A DNA stretch of 64,000 nt from Opisthorchis felineus (lineage: Eukaryota; Platyhelminthes; Trematoda; Opisthorchiida; Opisthorchiidae), in the NCBI GenBank assembly GCA_004794785.1, contig SJOL01001501.1, positions 501,024 to 565,023 of the forward strand, given 5' to 3'. Positions 60,501-64,000 of this stretch are shown here, in pieces. A program made the position numbers and the translations under genes. Within the stretch, counting starts at the first letter, position 1. Every line of letters starts with the position of its first letter. The notes under the pieces were generated by a model, which was not told the DNA's origin, did no database searches, and saw nothing but the letters and a program-made list of their open reading frames with translations.

Positions 60501-62370
60501 TCTGTTTCGGCTGATCTCAATACCCTTTCACCTAAGTGTAGCTCATCGCAGGATATCAAGCGCACGAACTTCCTGTAACAAAATGTCGAGGTGTCTAACA
60601 CTTCAGCGGTTTTAGACGTGCGCTGGAGTACCAGCAGCAGCTGTGGAAGTTTGGAACAAAACATATATTTATAGACGTGACAAACTACTCGTAAGGTTGC
60701 TGAAAACTCTTCGACAGCCCATGACCGGTTTCGCCCTTCTTGGTACTCACCAGGTATGCGCAGTCAGCGAGTTTCCGTCAACCTCGTTTTCTACTTGAAC
60801 CCGAATTGCACGAACTTTGACAAATACGCTCATTTGCATACCAATTTGGTTTTCACGGGCGACTCACCTGAAACCCAGCTGAATCTCTCTTTTATGATGG
60901 TAATGCTGGCCTGGTGCAGCACACTCAGTTGAAGAAGAACATCGTAAACGAGGATTCAGCTGTGCTTCAGGTGAATCTCCTGTGAAAACCAAATGGTTTG
61001 CAAATGAATGCATTTGTCGAAAATATAAACTTCCCATATAAACGCAGTGGAACGTGGGATGCCGGCCAACCACATATAAGCAACCATATGTAAACAGCAA
61101 TATAGACTGCAATCACTCGGCCAAATGCTGTTTCACTGTTTCTGGGCTTTTCAGCACTGATAACCTCCACTAGTTAGAAACAGCAGATGGACAGATGGAC
61201 AGCAGATGACTTTGCAGAAAGGCGTAAAGATAATAGAAGAGGCGTGTATGTATGTTAATATGACTCTCTTCGAATGTCATAACAGTTTCTGAATTAAGTG
61301 ACTCCAAATAATTGGAAATGATGTTCTAACAGTGTTTTTCTATCTGGCTTGTTCGATTGTGTGCGAATGTCAAGATATCTCGTTCTGTTGTTGACGCCTA
61401 ACACCGGCACCCTGCCCATTCCTGTCACTCCTTCGCAATAGAGTTTTCTTCAAAAATTGAGCGGGTCTGTAGCACATGTTAGTGATTATTTATTGCAAGA
61501 TTTACGCAAGGAGTTTCGAAGCAGCAAGCGTCTTCTATCCATTCGACTAATCGGATCTTGACACGCCGCGATTTACCTAATCTTTTTCCATTGCTTATGT
61601 TGAGTTGTTTTATCAATTTTCCACTAGGAATCCTTCTCTGTGACTTGCCACACCGAGTTCCTTGACACCATTCCTCCCGAAGTAAAGCGTCTGAAACTCT
61701 GCGTCCTTTCGTAAAGGCGCTATGCTACCAGATGCATCAAATCCTGAAGCACGGAGGTAGAGGAAGGTGTGAAATATCTCCACCTTTCACAATAGCATAG
61801 GGATACGGGATGCCATTAACCCATCTCAAAAAAATTACAACACGACATTCTCATCTTAATATGAATTGTCTCAAATACCAAGTGACTTAATCAACCTACC
61901 CGGAAACTCCGCAGCAGCCGTGAGCGCTTCGACCGTGAACTCCACTGTGGCCTTCGGCGCGGGCCTTACTGGAGCCAAGTGTTGACATATCAGCACGGCG
62001 TAGTTCATCCAGGTTAGCATATCGAGGCAATACATACATTCAGACCTTGGGGGCTGAACCTCAGTGAAACTCTGGTGTGCATCCTGTGGTTGCGTTGGAG
62101 TTGGAAAAATGCAAGTTTCTAGACCCGCACAATAGAGTTCCTGTAGACCTTTCCTAGACATTGGTCCATCTTGACCCCAGTACAATTGAAGCATATCACC
62201 CAAAAGTTGGAGTAGGAGTTGAGGTGTTTCTTGTGTATACCCTCCATGCCCAACCGGATCATGCAGACGAAGCTGAAAAATAAGGGCCTGATTGATCACA
62301 AAGAGTGCCGGAAGTAAAGGAAGAAGGTCAAAGAGAGAGCTTGATTCTAGCCGTAATCTCCATGACGTTT
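8185..62370 (-). CDS. UNC79: UNC79 homolog, NALCN channel complex scaffold (24 exons placed; 5' part outside window)
   Basis: UNC79 is a very large cytosolic helical-repeat protein that, with UNC80, holds and activates the NALCN sodium-leak channel, which sets resting excitability of neurons and muscle. Twenty-four minus-strand exons totalling about 7.2 kb (about 2400 codons) line up in order with the middle and C-terminal parts of vertebrate UNC79 as I remember it: LAHAFCC, FQFDT...[77 protein letters not shown]. Consecutive exons agree in phase at every junction except the one between 39761 and 31112. The start codon and the first third of the protein are beyond position 64000. Compared with vertebrates the fluke protein has long Gly/Ser/Thr/Pro-rich insertions. 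UNC80 shares the general architecture, but the block sequences fit UNC79 better. Identity is confident; individual splice sites are inferred. Confidence 0.92.
8701..13678 (-). other. UNC79 intron before the terminal exon (about 5 kb)
   Basis: No conserved coding block. Holds an AT run at 11970-11988, several short unassigned frames (for example 10280-10750 on both strands and 12697-12978 plus) and a B-box-like GGGTTCGAATC at about 12670 that may be a SINE scrap. Confidence 0.45.
11970..11988. repeat. AT dinucleotide run
   Basis: About nine AT units in an UNC79 intron. Confidence 0.9.
13679..13723 (-). CDS. UNC79: UNC79 window exon 23 (45-nt exon)
   Basis: 45 nt, 15 codons in phase 0, between catccctctacag and gtacgt. 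Reads [15 protein letters not shown], against LIPMWLPMIQSNIKH in vertebrates: same length, same PxWxPM core. It is flanked by long introns and too small for generic gene prediction. Confidence 0.88.
13724..14565 (-). other. UNC79 intron, nothing recognised
   Basis: 842 nt between the 45-nt and 75-nt exons; no gene or repeat seen. Confidence 0.4.
14566..14640 (-). CDS. UNC79: UNC79 window exon 22 (75-nt exon)
   Basis: 75 nt, 25 codons in phase 0, between gtttattccag and gtgagt. Reads [25 protein letters not shown], aligned with vertebrate VCLHVISLMEALQECNSTIFVK. Spacing to the neighbouring exons matches vertebrate UNC79 to within one residue. Confidence 0.92.
14641..15756 (-). other. UNC79 intron, nothing recognised
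   Basis: About 1.1 kb; short open frames at 15121-15530 minus show no family resemblance. Confidence 0.4.
15757..15897 (-). CDS. UNC79: UNC79 window exon 21
   Basis: 141 nt, 47 codons in phase 0, between ctttctgtttcag and gtaagt. Reads [37 protein letters not shown]. Vertebrate counterpart: LWTVYCEQSA ... LEFWSRVTPSILQLMAHN. Confidence 0.95.
15898..16791 (-). other. UNC79 intron, nothing recognised
   Basis: About 0.9 kb without supported content. Confidence 0.4.
16792..16842 (-). CDS. UNC79: UNC79 window exon 20 (51-nt exon)
   Basis: 51 nt, 17 codons in phase 0, between a tttttag acceptor and a gtaaga donor. Reads [17 protein letters not shown]. It fills exactly the gap between SFPDQQK of the previous exon and VWTVYCE of the next (vertebrate TSVLHMCSLFHAFIFAQ). 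Found by looking for the missing block, but the borders and length are unambiguous. Confidence 0.9.
16843..18778 (-). other. UNC79 intron carrying a Penelope-like relic
   Basis: About 1.9 kb. The middle part is the plus-strand element at 17410-18000; the flanks are unassigned. Confidence 0.5.
17410..18000 (+). pseudogene. Penelope-like element reverse transcriptase relic
   Basis: Plus-strand frame with stops reads [52 protein letters not shown]. After one frameshift it reads [36 protein letters not shown]. Order and motifs are those of Penelope-like RTs (FDVxSLFT, YEQxxGTPMGSPIS, RYVDDTF, LPFLDVLVTR). The catalytic YVDD box is YMND, so one catalytic aspartate is lost. At least four in-frame stops. 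It is antisense to its host gene UNC79. Confidence 0.87.
18779..18968 (-). CDS. UNC79: UNC79 window exon 19
   Basis: 190 nt, one-base entry after catgtttctttcag, phase 0 exit at gtacgt. Reads [20 protein letters not shown], then [27 protein letters not shown]. Vertebrate counterpart: GPKEFIECVSHIRLLSWLLLG ... GFPEQSK. The coding frame here is not the longest one: another minus frame is also open across it, so it is easy to miss. Confidence 0.95.
18969..19911 (-). other. UNC79 intron, nothing recognised
   Basis: About 0.9 kb. Short open frames on both strands, none recognisable. Confidence 0.4.
19912..20903 (-). CDS. UNC79: UNC79 window exon 18 (largest exon, two long low-complexity insertions)
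   Basis: 992 nt, phase 0 entry after gccaatccag, phase 2 exit at gtatgt. Only two short conserved pieces are present: [20 protein letters not shown] (vertebrate LHEDTFGGHLKVGLAQ) and [14 protein letters not shown] (vertebrate RYLPWLYHPPSA). About 75 Gly/Pro-rich residues precede the first and more than 150 Ser/Thr/Pro-rich residues separate the two. In vertebrates the pieces are separated by only about 15 residues. Confidence 0.93.
20904..21617 (-). other. UNC79 intron, nothing recognised
   Basis: About 0.7 kb without supported content. Confidence 0.4.
21618..21791 (-). CDS. UNC79: UNC79 window exon 17
   Basis: 174 nt, 58 codons in phase 0, between cttcaactcag and gtaagt. Reads [16 protein letters not shown], a variable part, then [13 protein letters not shown]. 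Vertebrate counterpart: FICADAGTKLAEST ... VLDFMADMHTLTK. Confidence 0.93.
21792..23279 (-). other. UNC79 intron with R1 fragment
   Basis: About 1.5 kb. An R1 fragment lies at 22262-22310; a 108-codon plus frame at 22414-22740 is unrecognised and starts at a non-ATG codon or an internal ATG. Confidence 0.4.
22262..22310 (-). repeat. R1 dispersed repeat, fragment
   Basis: CAACCTTATGAGTAGTTCAT on plus resembles the 51535-51560 part of the full R1 copy; the minus reading is LLIRLLK. Confidence 0.6.
23280..23384 (-). CDS. UNC79: UNC79 window exon 16
   Basis: 105 nt, 35 codons in phase 0, between aaaatcacag and gtaagt. Reads [35 protein letters not shown]. This fits the vertebrate segment ERDKFYLSRSVVLELLQALK, FKSPLPDTNLLLLVQ over its full length with no gap. 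Confidence 0.94.
23385..25374 (-). other. UNC79 intron, nothing recognised
   Basis: About 2 kb; no supported gene or repeat. Confidence 0.4.
25375..25482 (-). CDS. UNC79: UNC79 window exon 15
   Basis: 108 nt, exactly 36 codons in phase 0, between catgtttcag and gtaagc. Reads [20 protein letters not shown] and [14 protein letters not shown]. Vertebrate counterpart: LLEPFSKLLSFVIQNAVF, YLVELCGLCYRAFTK. Confidence 0.94.
25712..25848 (-). repeat. R1 dispersed repeat copy
   Basis: Plus strand has CGGCCTGGTGCAGCACATTC, GAGAGATTCAGCTGGGTTCC and AGGTGAGTCTCTCG and ends TTTCGCTAA. This is the same order as the copy at 51415-51722. In minus sense it gives the GETHLEPS / KYTHLQ-type reading. Confidence 0.75.
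25849..26060 (-). mobile_element. LINE reverse transcriptase relic truncated at an R1 junction
   Basis: Minus strand reads [25 protein letters not shown], matching the GCIDHIFTLRQVLELRH...PTMVVFLDLKAAFD region of flatworm LINE RTs. The match stops exactly where the R1 end motif (TTTCGCTAA on plus) begins. Only about 40 residues are readable. Confidence 0.75.
26786..27138 (-). CDS. UNC79: UNC79 window exon 14
   Basis: 353 nt, two-base entry after ttttttacatttcag, phase 0 exit at gtgcgt. Reads [73 protein letters not shown]. Each helix has a counterpart in order in vertebrate UNC79 (FLRTLASSLMDFNEL, LLEGLNNKKNLP, CLENIATFMEALP). Confidence 0.95.
27139..28787 (-). other. UNC79 intron with unidentified nested reading frames
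   Basis: About 1.65 kb; most of it is covered by the minus-strand frames at 27426-28344. Confidence 0.5.
27426..28344 (-). pseudogene. Unidentified minus-strand coding-like segment within an UNC79 intron (pseudogene or small-intron gene)
   Basis: Three minus-strand frames follow each other with protein-like composition: [20 protein letters not shown] and [17 protein letters not shown] (28102-28344); [30 protein letters not shown] (27880-28098); and [54 protein letters not shown] (27426-27780). The last is preceded by an acceptor-like CCACACTCAG and ends in a stop. They are not UNC79: the flanking exons join in phase without them. There is no ATG at the first frame. They could be exons with tiny introns or a frameshifted retrocopy. 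Family not recognised. Confidence 0.45.
28788..28906 (-). CDS. UNC79: UNC79 window exon 13
   Basis: 119 nt, one-base entry after tatttgccag, phase 1 exit at gtaagt. Reads [36 protein letters not shown]. It corresponds nearly residue for residue to the vertebrate VPGNAAGVAKQFLRC and LAPNGIFPQLFQS block. Confidence 0.95.
28907..29568 (-). other. UNC79 intron, nothing recognised
   Basis: About 0.66 kb without supported content. Confidence 0.4.
29569..30144 (-). CDS. UNC79: UNC79 window exon 12
   Basis: 576 nt, one-base entry after ctattttag, phase 2 exit at gtgagt. The first two thirds are a polar linker. The last third reads [20 protein letters not shown], then [20 protein letters not shown] and IAARLTN. 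Vertebrate UNC79 has CVDCNTTIEEYDEETISLC and STFIHLSPDLAAPLLLDIM here, including the CxxC pair. Confidence 0.93.
30145..31030 (-). other. UNC79 intron, nothing recognised
   Basis: About 0.9 kb without supported content. Confidence 0.4.
31031..31112 (-). CDS. UNC79: UNC79 window exon 11 (short basic linker exon)
   Basis: 82 nt bracketed by a strong ttcacctttcag acceptor and a gtgggc donor. In the frame that joins exon 12 without a stop it reads [20 protein letters not shown] and then AEGSDE, a basic linker. Exit phase 2 fits exon 12 exactly. Entry phase 1 has no matching upstream donor yet. Confidence 0.6.
32562..32575. repeat. AT dinucleotide run
   Basis: Seven AT units. Confidence 0.9.
32843..33002 (-). 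repeat. R1 dispersed repeat, degenerate copy
   Basis: Plus strand has CCTTATGAGTAGTG and later CATAAACGAGAGATCCAG and CATTTGCAAACC in the order seen at 51535-51710, but with divergent sequence between. In minus sense it includes KTLLIRLL. Confidence 0.55.
36553..36585. repeat. AT dinucleotide run
   Basis: About sixteen AT units, the longest microsatellite in the window. Confidence 0.92.
39761..40021 (-). CDS. UNC79: UNC79 window exon 10 (linker, probable)
   Basis: 261 nt open frame after a cctag acceptor 117 nt below exon 9, phase 0 to phase 0 if the gtaggt donor is right. Reads a polar linker with QQQQQQ and [19 protein letters not shown]. No conserved block is visible. Phase 0 at its end does not match the phase 1 entry of the next exon found, so either the donor is misplaced or a small exon is missing. 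Confidence 0.55.
40139..40392 (-). CDS. UNC79: UNC79 window exon 9 (acidic linker)
   Basis: 254 nt, two-base entry after catctttttag, phase 0 exit at gtggga. Encodes an acidic, low-complexity linker ([18 protein letters not shown], then polar residues ending EIKPK). It sits where vertebrate UNC79 has its acidic Glu/Asp/Ser linker. Assignment rests on phase, position and composition rather than residue identity. Confidence 0.72.
40448..40520 (-). repeat. R1 dispersed repeat, end fragment
   Basis: TTCCAGGTGAGTCTCCCGCA and TTTGCAAATGAGTGTATTTA on plus, matching the terminal part of the 51415-51722 copy. Confidence 0.75.
42128..42180 (+). repeat. R1 dispersed repeat, internal fragment
   Basis: GAAACTCTTCAACAGCCCA on plus resembles 60703-60725; the plus reading [16 protein letters not shown] parallels the R1 internal block. 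Confidence 0.55.
44613..44643. repeat. Short tandem repeat, 10-nt unit
   Basis: About three units of GGGGAAACAC. Confidence 0.85.
47944..48439 (-). CDS. UNC79: UNC79 window exon 8 (long Gly/Thr-rich insertion)
   Basis: 496 nt, phase 0 entry after ctcttttcag, phase 1 exit at gtaagt. It opens with YEYSAP, then about 100 Gly/Thr/Ser-rich residues, then [20 protein letters not shown] and an acidic tail (RTEDEPFDQ). In vertebrates the equivalent KYPYRD and LLHLIHITVNTLNAQ parts are almost adjacent, so the insertion is specific to this lineage. Confidence 0.9.
48529..48754 (-). CDS. UNC79: UNC79 window exon 7
   Basis: 226 nt, one-base entry after ctgttttcag, phase 0 exit at gtaacg. Reads [20 protein letters not shown], then a [12 protein letters not shown] stretch and [13 protein letters not shown]. 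This is the UNC79 block ending in ALLVILYK. The intron that follows is only 89 nt. Confidence 0.94.
49030..49625 (+). mobile_element. LINE reverse transcriptase relic (N-terminal half of RT)
   Basis: In three frames the plus strand reads [16 protein letters not shown], then [20 protein letters not shown] and ENQPSFAL, then [20 protein letters not shown]. These follow the order of CR1/RTE-like LINEs (RWAEHFEEQFSWP, SLLSGIILRRL, IRENQAGFRPGRG, TLRQVLEQRH). Several stops and at least two frameshifts. It is antisense to UNC79. Confidence 0.85.
51415..51722 (-). repeat. R1 dispersed repeat, most complete copy
   Basis: Minus strand reads [52 protein letters not shown]. On plus the element ends GGTATGCAAATGAGTGTATT then TCGCTAG. 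It is alignable to 60672-60897 and to the end fragments elsewhere. It is an abundant opisthorchiid repeat from memory; class unknown. Confidence 0.75.
51959..52286 (-). CDS. UNC79: UNC79 window exon 6
   Basis: 328 nt, two-base entry after cttaacag, phase 2 exit at gtgagc. Encodes [18 protein letters not shown], a Ser/Gly-rich stretch, then [20 protein letters not shown]. It matches the vertebrate order HQLITVLMKFMAKDE ... VKRHLYVLLGY. Confidence 0.92.
52287..53413 (-). other. UNC79 intron with an unassigned open frame
   Basis: About 1.1 kb. A minus frame at 52687-53031 is open for 114 codons, but exons 5 and 6 join in phase without it. Confidence 0.4.
53414..53692 (-). CDS. UNC79: UNC79 window exon 5
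   Basis: 279 nt, two-base entry after ccaacacag, phase 1 exit at gtaagt. It starts with [10 protein letters not shown] and a short helix ([13 protein letters not shown]), then an alanine/serine-rich basic linker ending GNISPTGG. It occupies the place of the basic linker (KIKRARFARNRQK) that follows the FVNRF block in vertebrates. Similarity is weak but phase and order fit. A minus-oriented R1 repeat lies only about 40 bp upstream of its acceptor. Confidence 0.82.
53693..54769 (-). other. UNC79 intron with R1 end fragment
   Basis: About 1.1 kb; R1 fragment at 53731-53818, otherwise nothing recognised. Confidence 0.45.
53731..53818 (+). repeat. R1 dispersed repeat, end fragment (inverted relative to most copies)
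   Basis: Plus strand reads TAGCGAAATACACTCATTTG and GAACCCAGCTGAATCCCTCG, the reverse complement of the R1 end seen at 25770-25848. Confidence 0.75.
54770..54965 (-). CDS. UNC79: UNC79 window exon 4
   Basis: 196 nt, phase 0 entry after cgatatttcag, phase 1 exit at gtatcg. Encodes [20 protein letters not shown] and [20 protein letters not shown]. This is among the most conserved blocks of UNC79 (vertebrate: [26 protein letters not shown]), so the identity of the whole gene rests heavily on it. Confidence 0.95.
55115..55200 (-). repeat. R1 dispersed repeat, end fragment
   Basis: ATTCAGCTGGGTTCCAGGTG and TTGGTATGCAAATGAATGTA on plus; minus reading [11 protein letters not shown]. Confidence 0.75.
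55931..56167 (-). CDS. Unidentified open frame, 78 codons, within an UNC79 intron (doubtful)
   Basis: ATG-started minus frame reading [20 protein letters not shown], then [19 protein letters not shown] and [15 protein letters not shown]. Composition is protein-like and there is a donor-like CGGTATGG after GGLL, so it could be a first exon of a nested gene. UNC79 exons 3 and 4 join in phase without it. No family recognised. Confidence 0.25.
   Translation of the reverse strand: MEKVQPPTTFRFKSFHAADLSGMITLTYRPDCIAKVCLSLRTGLMLDQVRKGRWVICVDGGLLRYGIQMYSFHFLSKL
56412..57000 (-). CDS. UNC79: UNC79 window exon 3 (contains a Gly/Ser-rich insertion)
   Basis: 589 nt, one base then in-frame, ending in phase 0 at gtaaga. 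Begins [20 protein letters not shown], then [20 protein letters not shown] and [10 protein letters not shown]. It is then broken by about 85 Gly/Ser/Ala-rich residues before [14 protein letters not shown] resumes the conserved helix. The chosen acceptor, cttcgtag, is pyrimidine-poor, but it restores both phase and alignment. An earlier tag at about 57030 would shift the frame. Confidence 0.9.
57001..58047 (-). other. UNC79 intron, nothing recognised
   Basis: About 1 kb without supported content. Confidence 0.4.
58048..58639 (-). CDS. UNC79: UNC79 window exon 2
   Basis: 592 nt after an attgcttcag acceptor, ending in phase 2 at gtaagt. Reads [17 protein letters not shown], a polar linker, then [19 protein letters not shown] and [13 protein letters not shown]. 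The helical parts correspond to the UNC79 stretch preceding the DIFW block. About 60 residues between the last two helices are Gly/Ser/Thr-rich and have no vertebrate counterpart that I recall. Confidence 0.9.
59260..59460 (+). mobile_element. tRNA-derived SINE, copy C
   Basis: AGATAGCTCAGTGGTTAAGG (A box), GGTTTGAACTC (B box), a 3' acceptor-like CCGGCAT that pairs with 5' GTGCCAG, then the body CAACCTGGCAGTATC and GACATGGCAGCTAGACACCG, ending in an ATT-rich tail (ATCATCATTATTATTAC). It is the most complete copy in the window. Confidence 0.85.
60672..60897 (+). repeat. R1 dispersed repeat copy, plus sense
   Basis: CGACAGCCCATGACCGGTTT, CGCCCTTCTTGGTACTCACC and CGCAGTCAGCGAGTTTCCGT are the reverse complement of 51420-51515. 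It is followed by ATACGCTCATTTGCATACC, the R1 end block in the opposite position relative to the 51.4 kb copy. Confidence 0.75.
60945..61016 (-). repeat. R1 end block, inverted with respect to the neighbouring copy
   Basis: GAGGATTCAGCTGTGCTTCA and AATGGTTTGCAAATGAATGC form an inverted repeat with 60827-60895, separated by about 50 nt. Confidence 0.75.
61900..62370 (-). CDS. UNC79: UNC79 window exon 1
   Basis: 471 nt, entered with two bases of a split codon after a tttgtctcag acceptor and left in phase 1 at a gtaggt donor. It encodes a leucine-rich helical block ([19 protein letters not shown], then [16 protein letters not shown]), followed by a CMYC pair and LICQHLAP. Vertebrate UNC79 has the same order, with a CxxC before a LACELLERLAPK-type helix. 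The exon continues a protein whose upstream exons are off the right edge. Confidence 0.88.
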
Positions 62371-64000
62371 CTGAGACAAACCGCATCACTAAATATTTGT
62401 GGTTGATGAGTCATAACAAGCCAGCTGCGATGACGTTGCATTGGATATATATCGCTGATTTCTCCGAAGTGAGTTTAAACCGATCAGTAGCTAGCACTCA
62501 AAATGGTACGGATGATTTAGGAAGTTGTGCTCTGCGCTTATCCGTGCGTAATCTACTGACTGGCGCGTGTGATCCTTGCGAACACCTCCTCAGCCACTCT
62601 GACTGAAACTAATTGATTTTGGCTGATCTAAAGCATTTTATTGCCAATTTATTCCTATTTGGATGGAGATTTCACCTTTTAAGTGAAGCCTCTCCATATA
62701 GAAAAGCCGAGAAGCACTGCATAGACATTTCACCTCTATTGGGAATCATAAGTGGTGTGCACATCACAAAACTCCATAGTCTCGAGCCCATGACCTCCAG
62801 ATTACTAGTTTGAACACTTAACGGTTGATCGAAAGTGCGATAAAATCACACTTAGACAGAATAAAGCGCCACTCATACTCCAATCACCGGATTCACATCA
62901 CGTTGTCACACGCGTTGAGTGTATATTTATCGCAAATTTATTTAATATAAATGTAAGAATGTGTAATTCGCAGACTTTAGGAGGATTTTGAGCGATCCTC
63001 TAAGCTTATGAGTTGCAGGTTTCTGTCCGGTGCTACCCGGGAACGTGGCCTTTCGACTCTCCAGAATAGTCTTGCACTCAAAAGTTTCGCCAATGTTAAC
63101 CGAAATAGTCCACGTTAAATTGCCACAACTAAGAGCAATAGTGCATTTATCGCAAGGAATATATATTGGTCAGGAATTATTGTAGCTACTTAACAAGTGA
63201 ACTGAGCGTGAACAGAGACTGGACCATCCCAATGTCAAGGATAAGCTATGGCCCAGACACAGATTAACCATTAGACAAACGATCCTCGCTACCTACGCCA
63301 TACCAGTAGTAACGCACAAAAGCAAATCATGAGGTTGTTTTCGGGGAAATCAATGAGCTGCTACGGTCGTGTGAGGGTGAGTCCACAACGTAGCTGACTA
63401 ACCACTTGTATCTAGGTATTAGTCAATATCCGCCTTGAAGCATGCTGCTTCAGATGCCCCACAGGAACCTGAATGTGCACAATAAAGGAAATTCCTGATA
63501 GGGGTGAAGCAACTGCATTGTCTAGCTAATCACCCTGAAACGATTTGGAAGTATCCACCTTGCTGAAAGACAACTAACCGGCTTGAGGGTGTAGTCTGAA
63601 AAGCAGAAGTTAAGCAGCGCCAATAATCTGCTGCAAATATGGATGCGGACAGCGAAATCGTCAAAAGCCATAGAGCTAAAAGCCTAGAATGTCGCCCACA
63701 TAGGTCGCTGTCCAAAGCACATGAGGACAAAGTTTCCAGACACCCGAGGTACCACATTTATCCAACACCTCAATTGTACGTGGTGCTACAATAGATGGTG
63801 TCATTAAACACCAAGCCTCTTAAATGAAGTAACGGAGATTTTGGTTAAGAAGTCAGCCAGGATAACACAAAAATAAAGTATGGACTCGCCTGTCTATAGG
63901 CGATGTTCAGCATTTGAGCTAAGCATTCTGTCATCCGGTATTCATGAGCCAAAGACCTCCTTCGCCTTGCTGTTTTCGAGGGTTCCGCAAGCTTTTCTGT
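62371..64000 (-). other. Upstream UNC79 intron to the window edge, no exon found
   Basis: The preceding UNC79 exon must end in phase 1. I did not find a block resembling the protein upstream of window exon 1 here. The minus frame at 63530-63757 is open but does not resemble UNC79. Confidence 0.4.

Larger units (their letters stand above)
58640..61899 (-). other. UNC79 intron with SINE copy and inverted R1 pair
   Basis: About 3.3 kb; SINE C at 59260-59460 and R1 at 60672-61016, otherwise unassigned. Confidence 0.5.

Noticed and set aside
60864..61112. 82-codon minus frame
   Set aside because: Reading through the inverted R1 block, not a gene.
63530..63757. Candidate upstream UNC79 exon
   Set aside because: The translation does not resemble the UNC79 segment expected before window exon 1.

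Overview
This window looks like flatworm nuclear DNA, most likely an opisthorchiid liver fluke (Clonorchis or Opisthorchis). There is one very long, intron-rich gene, one compact single-exon gene, and introns full of decayed retroelements. The translated repeat relics (a LINE reverse transcriptase with a GSETWPLR motif, a tRNA-headed SINE, and a dispersed repeat with readings such as KYTHLQTN and TLLIRLL) are of the kind I associate with Clonorchis. The species call is from memory, not from a search.

The dominant feature is a minus-strand gene covering about 8.2-62.4 kb and continuing off the right edge. I identify it as UNC79, the large helical-repeat scaffold of the NALCN sodium-leak channel complex. 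I placed 24 exons by combining open reading frame, GT/AG borders, intron phase and my recollection of the vertebrate UNC79 order. All but one junction keep phase. The stop codon is at 8185-8187. The 5' part of the gene, roughly the first third of the protein, lies beyond position 64000. The fluke protein keeps the conserved blocks in order but carries long Gly/Ser/Thr/Pro-rich insertions between them. Near its C-terminus are very small exons of 45, 51, 75 and 105 nt.

Left of it, facing it tail to tail, is a 306-codon plus-strand gene (5925-6845). I read it as URI1, the unconventional prefoldin that binds RPB5: it has a prefoldin-alpha-like N-terminus, a KVRF phosphatase-1 docking-type motif and a conserved C-terminal box. 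A splice acceptor just upstream suggests a 5' non-coding exon or spliced-leader addition. The two stop codons are 1.34 kb apart.

Positions 1-5.8 kb form a repeat-rich intergenic stretch with pieces of non-LTR retrotransposon (RT C-terminus plus 3' tail on plus, endonuclease on minus) and two SINE copies. Inside the UNC79 introns lie a Penelope-like RT relic (17.4-18.0 kb), two further LINE RT relics (25.85 and 49.0 kb), a third SINE (59.3 kb), several copies of the dispersed repeat (called R1 here), AT-dinucleotide runs, and a few unidentified open stretches. The most notable of these is at 27.4-28.3 kb.

I found no CRISPR array, operon, phage or novel defence-type system; this is ordinary metazoan sequence. 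The points most worth a second look are the lineage-specific UNC79 insertions, the unresolved UNC79 splice junction between 31.1 and 39.8 kb, the unidentified reading frames in UNC79 introns, and the permuted or inverted organisation of the R1 repeat.
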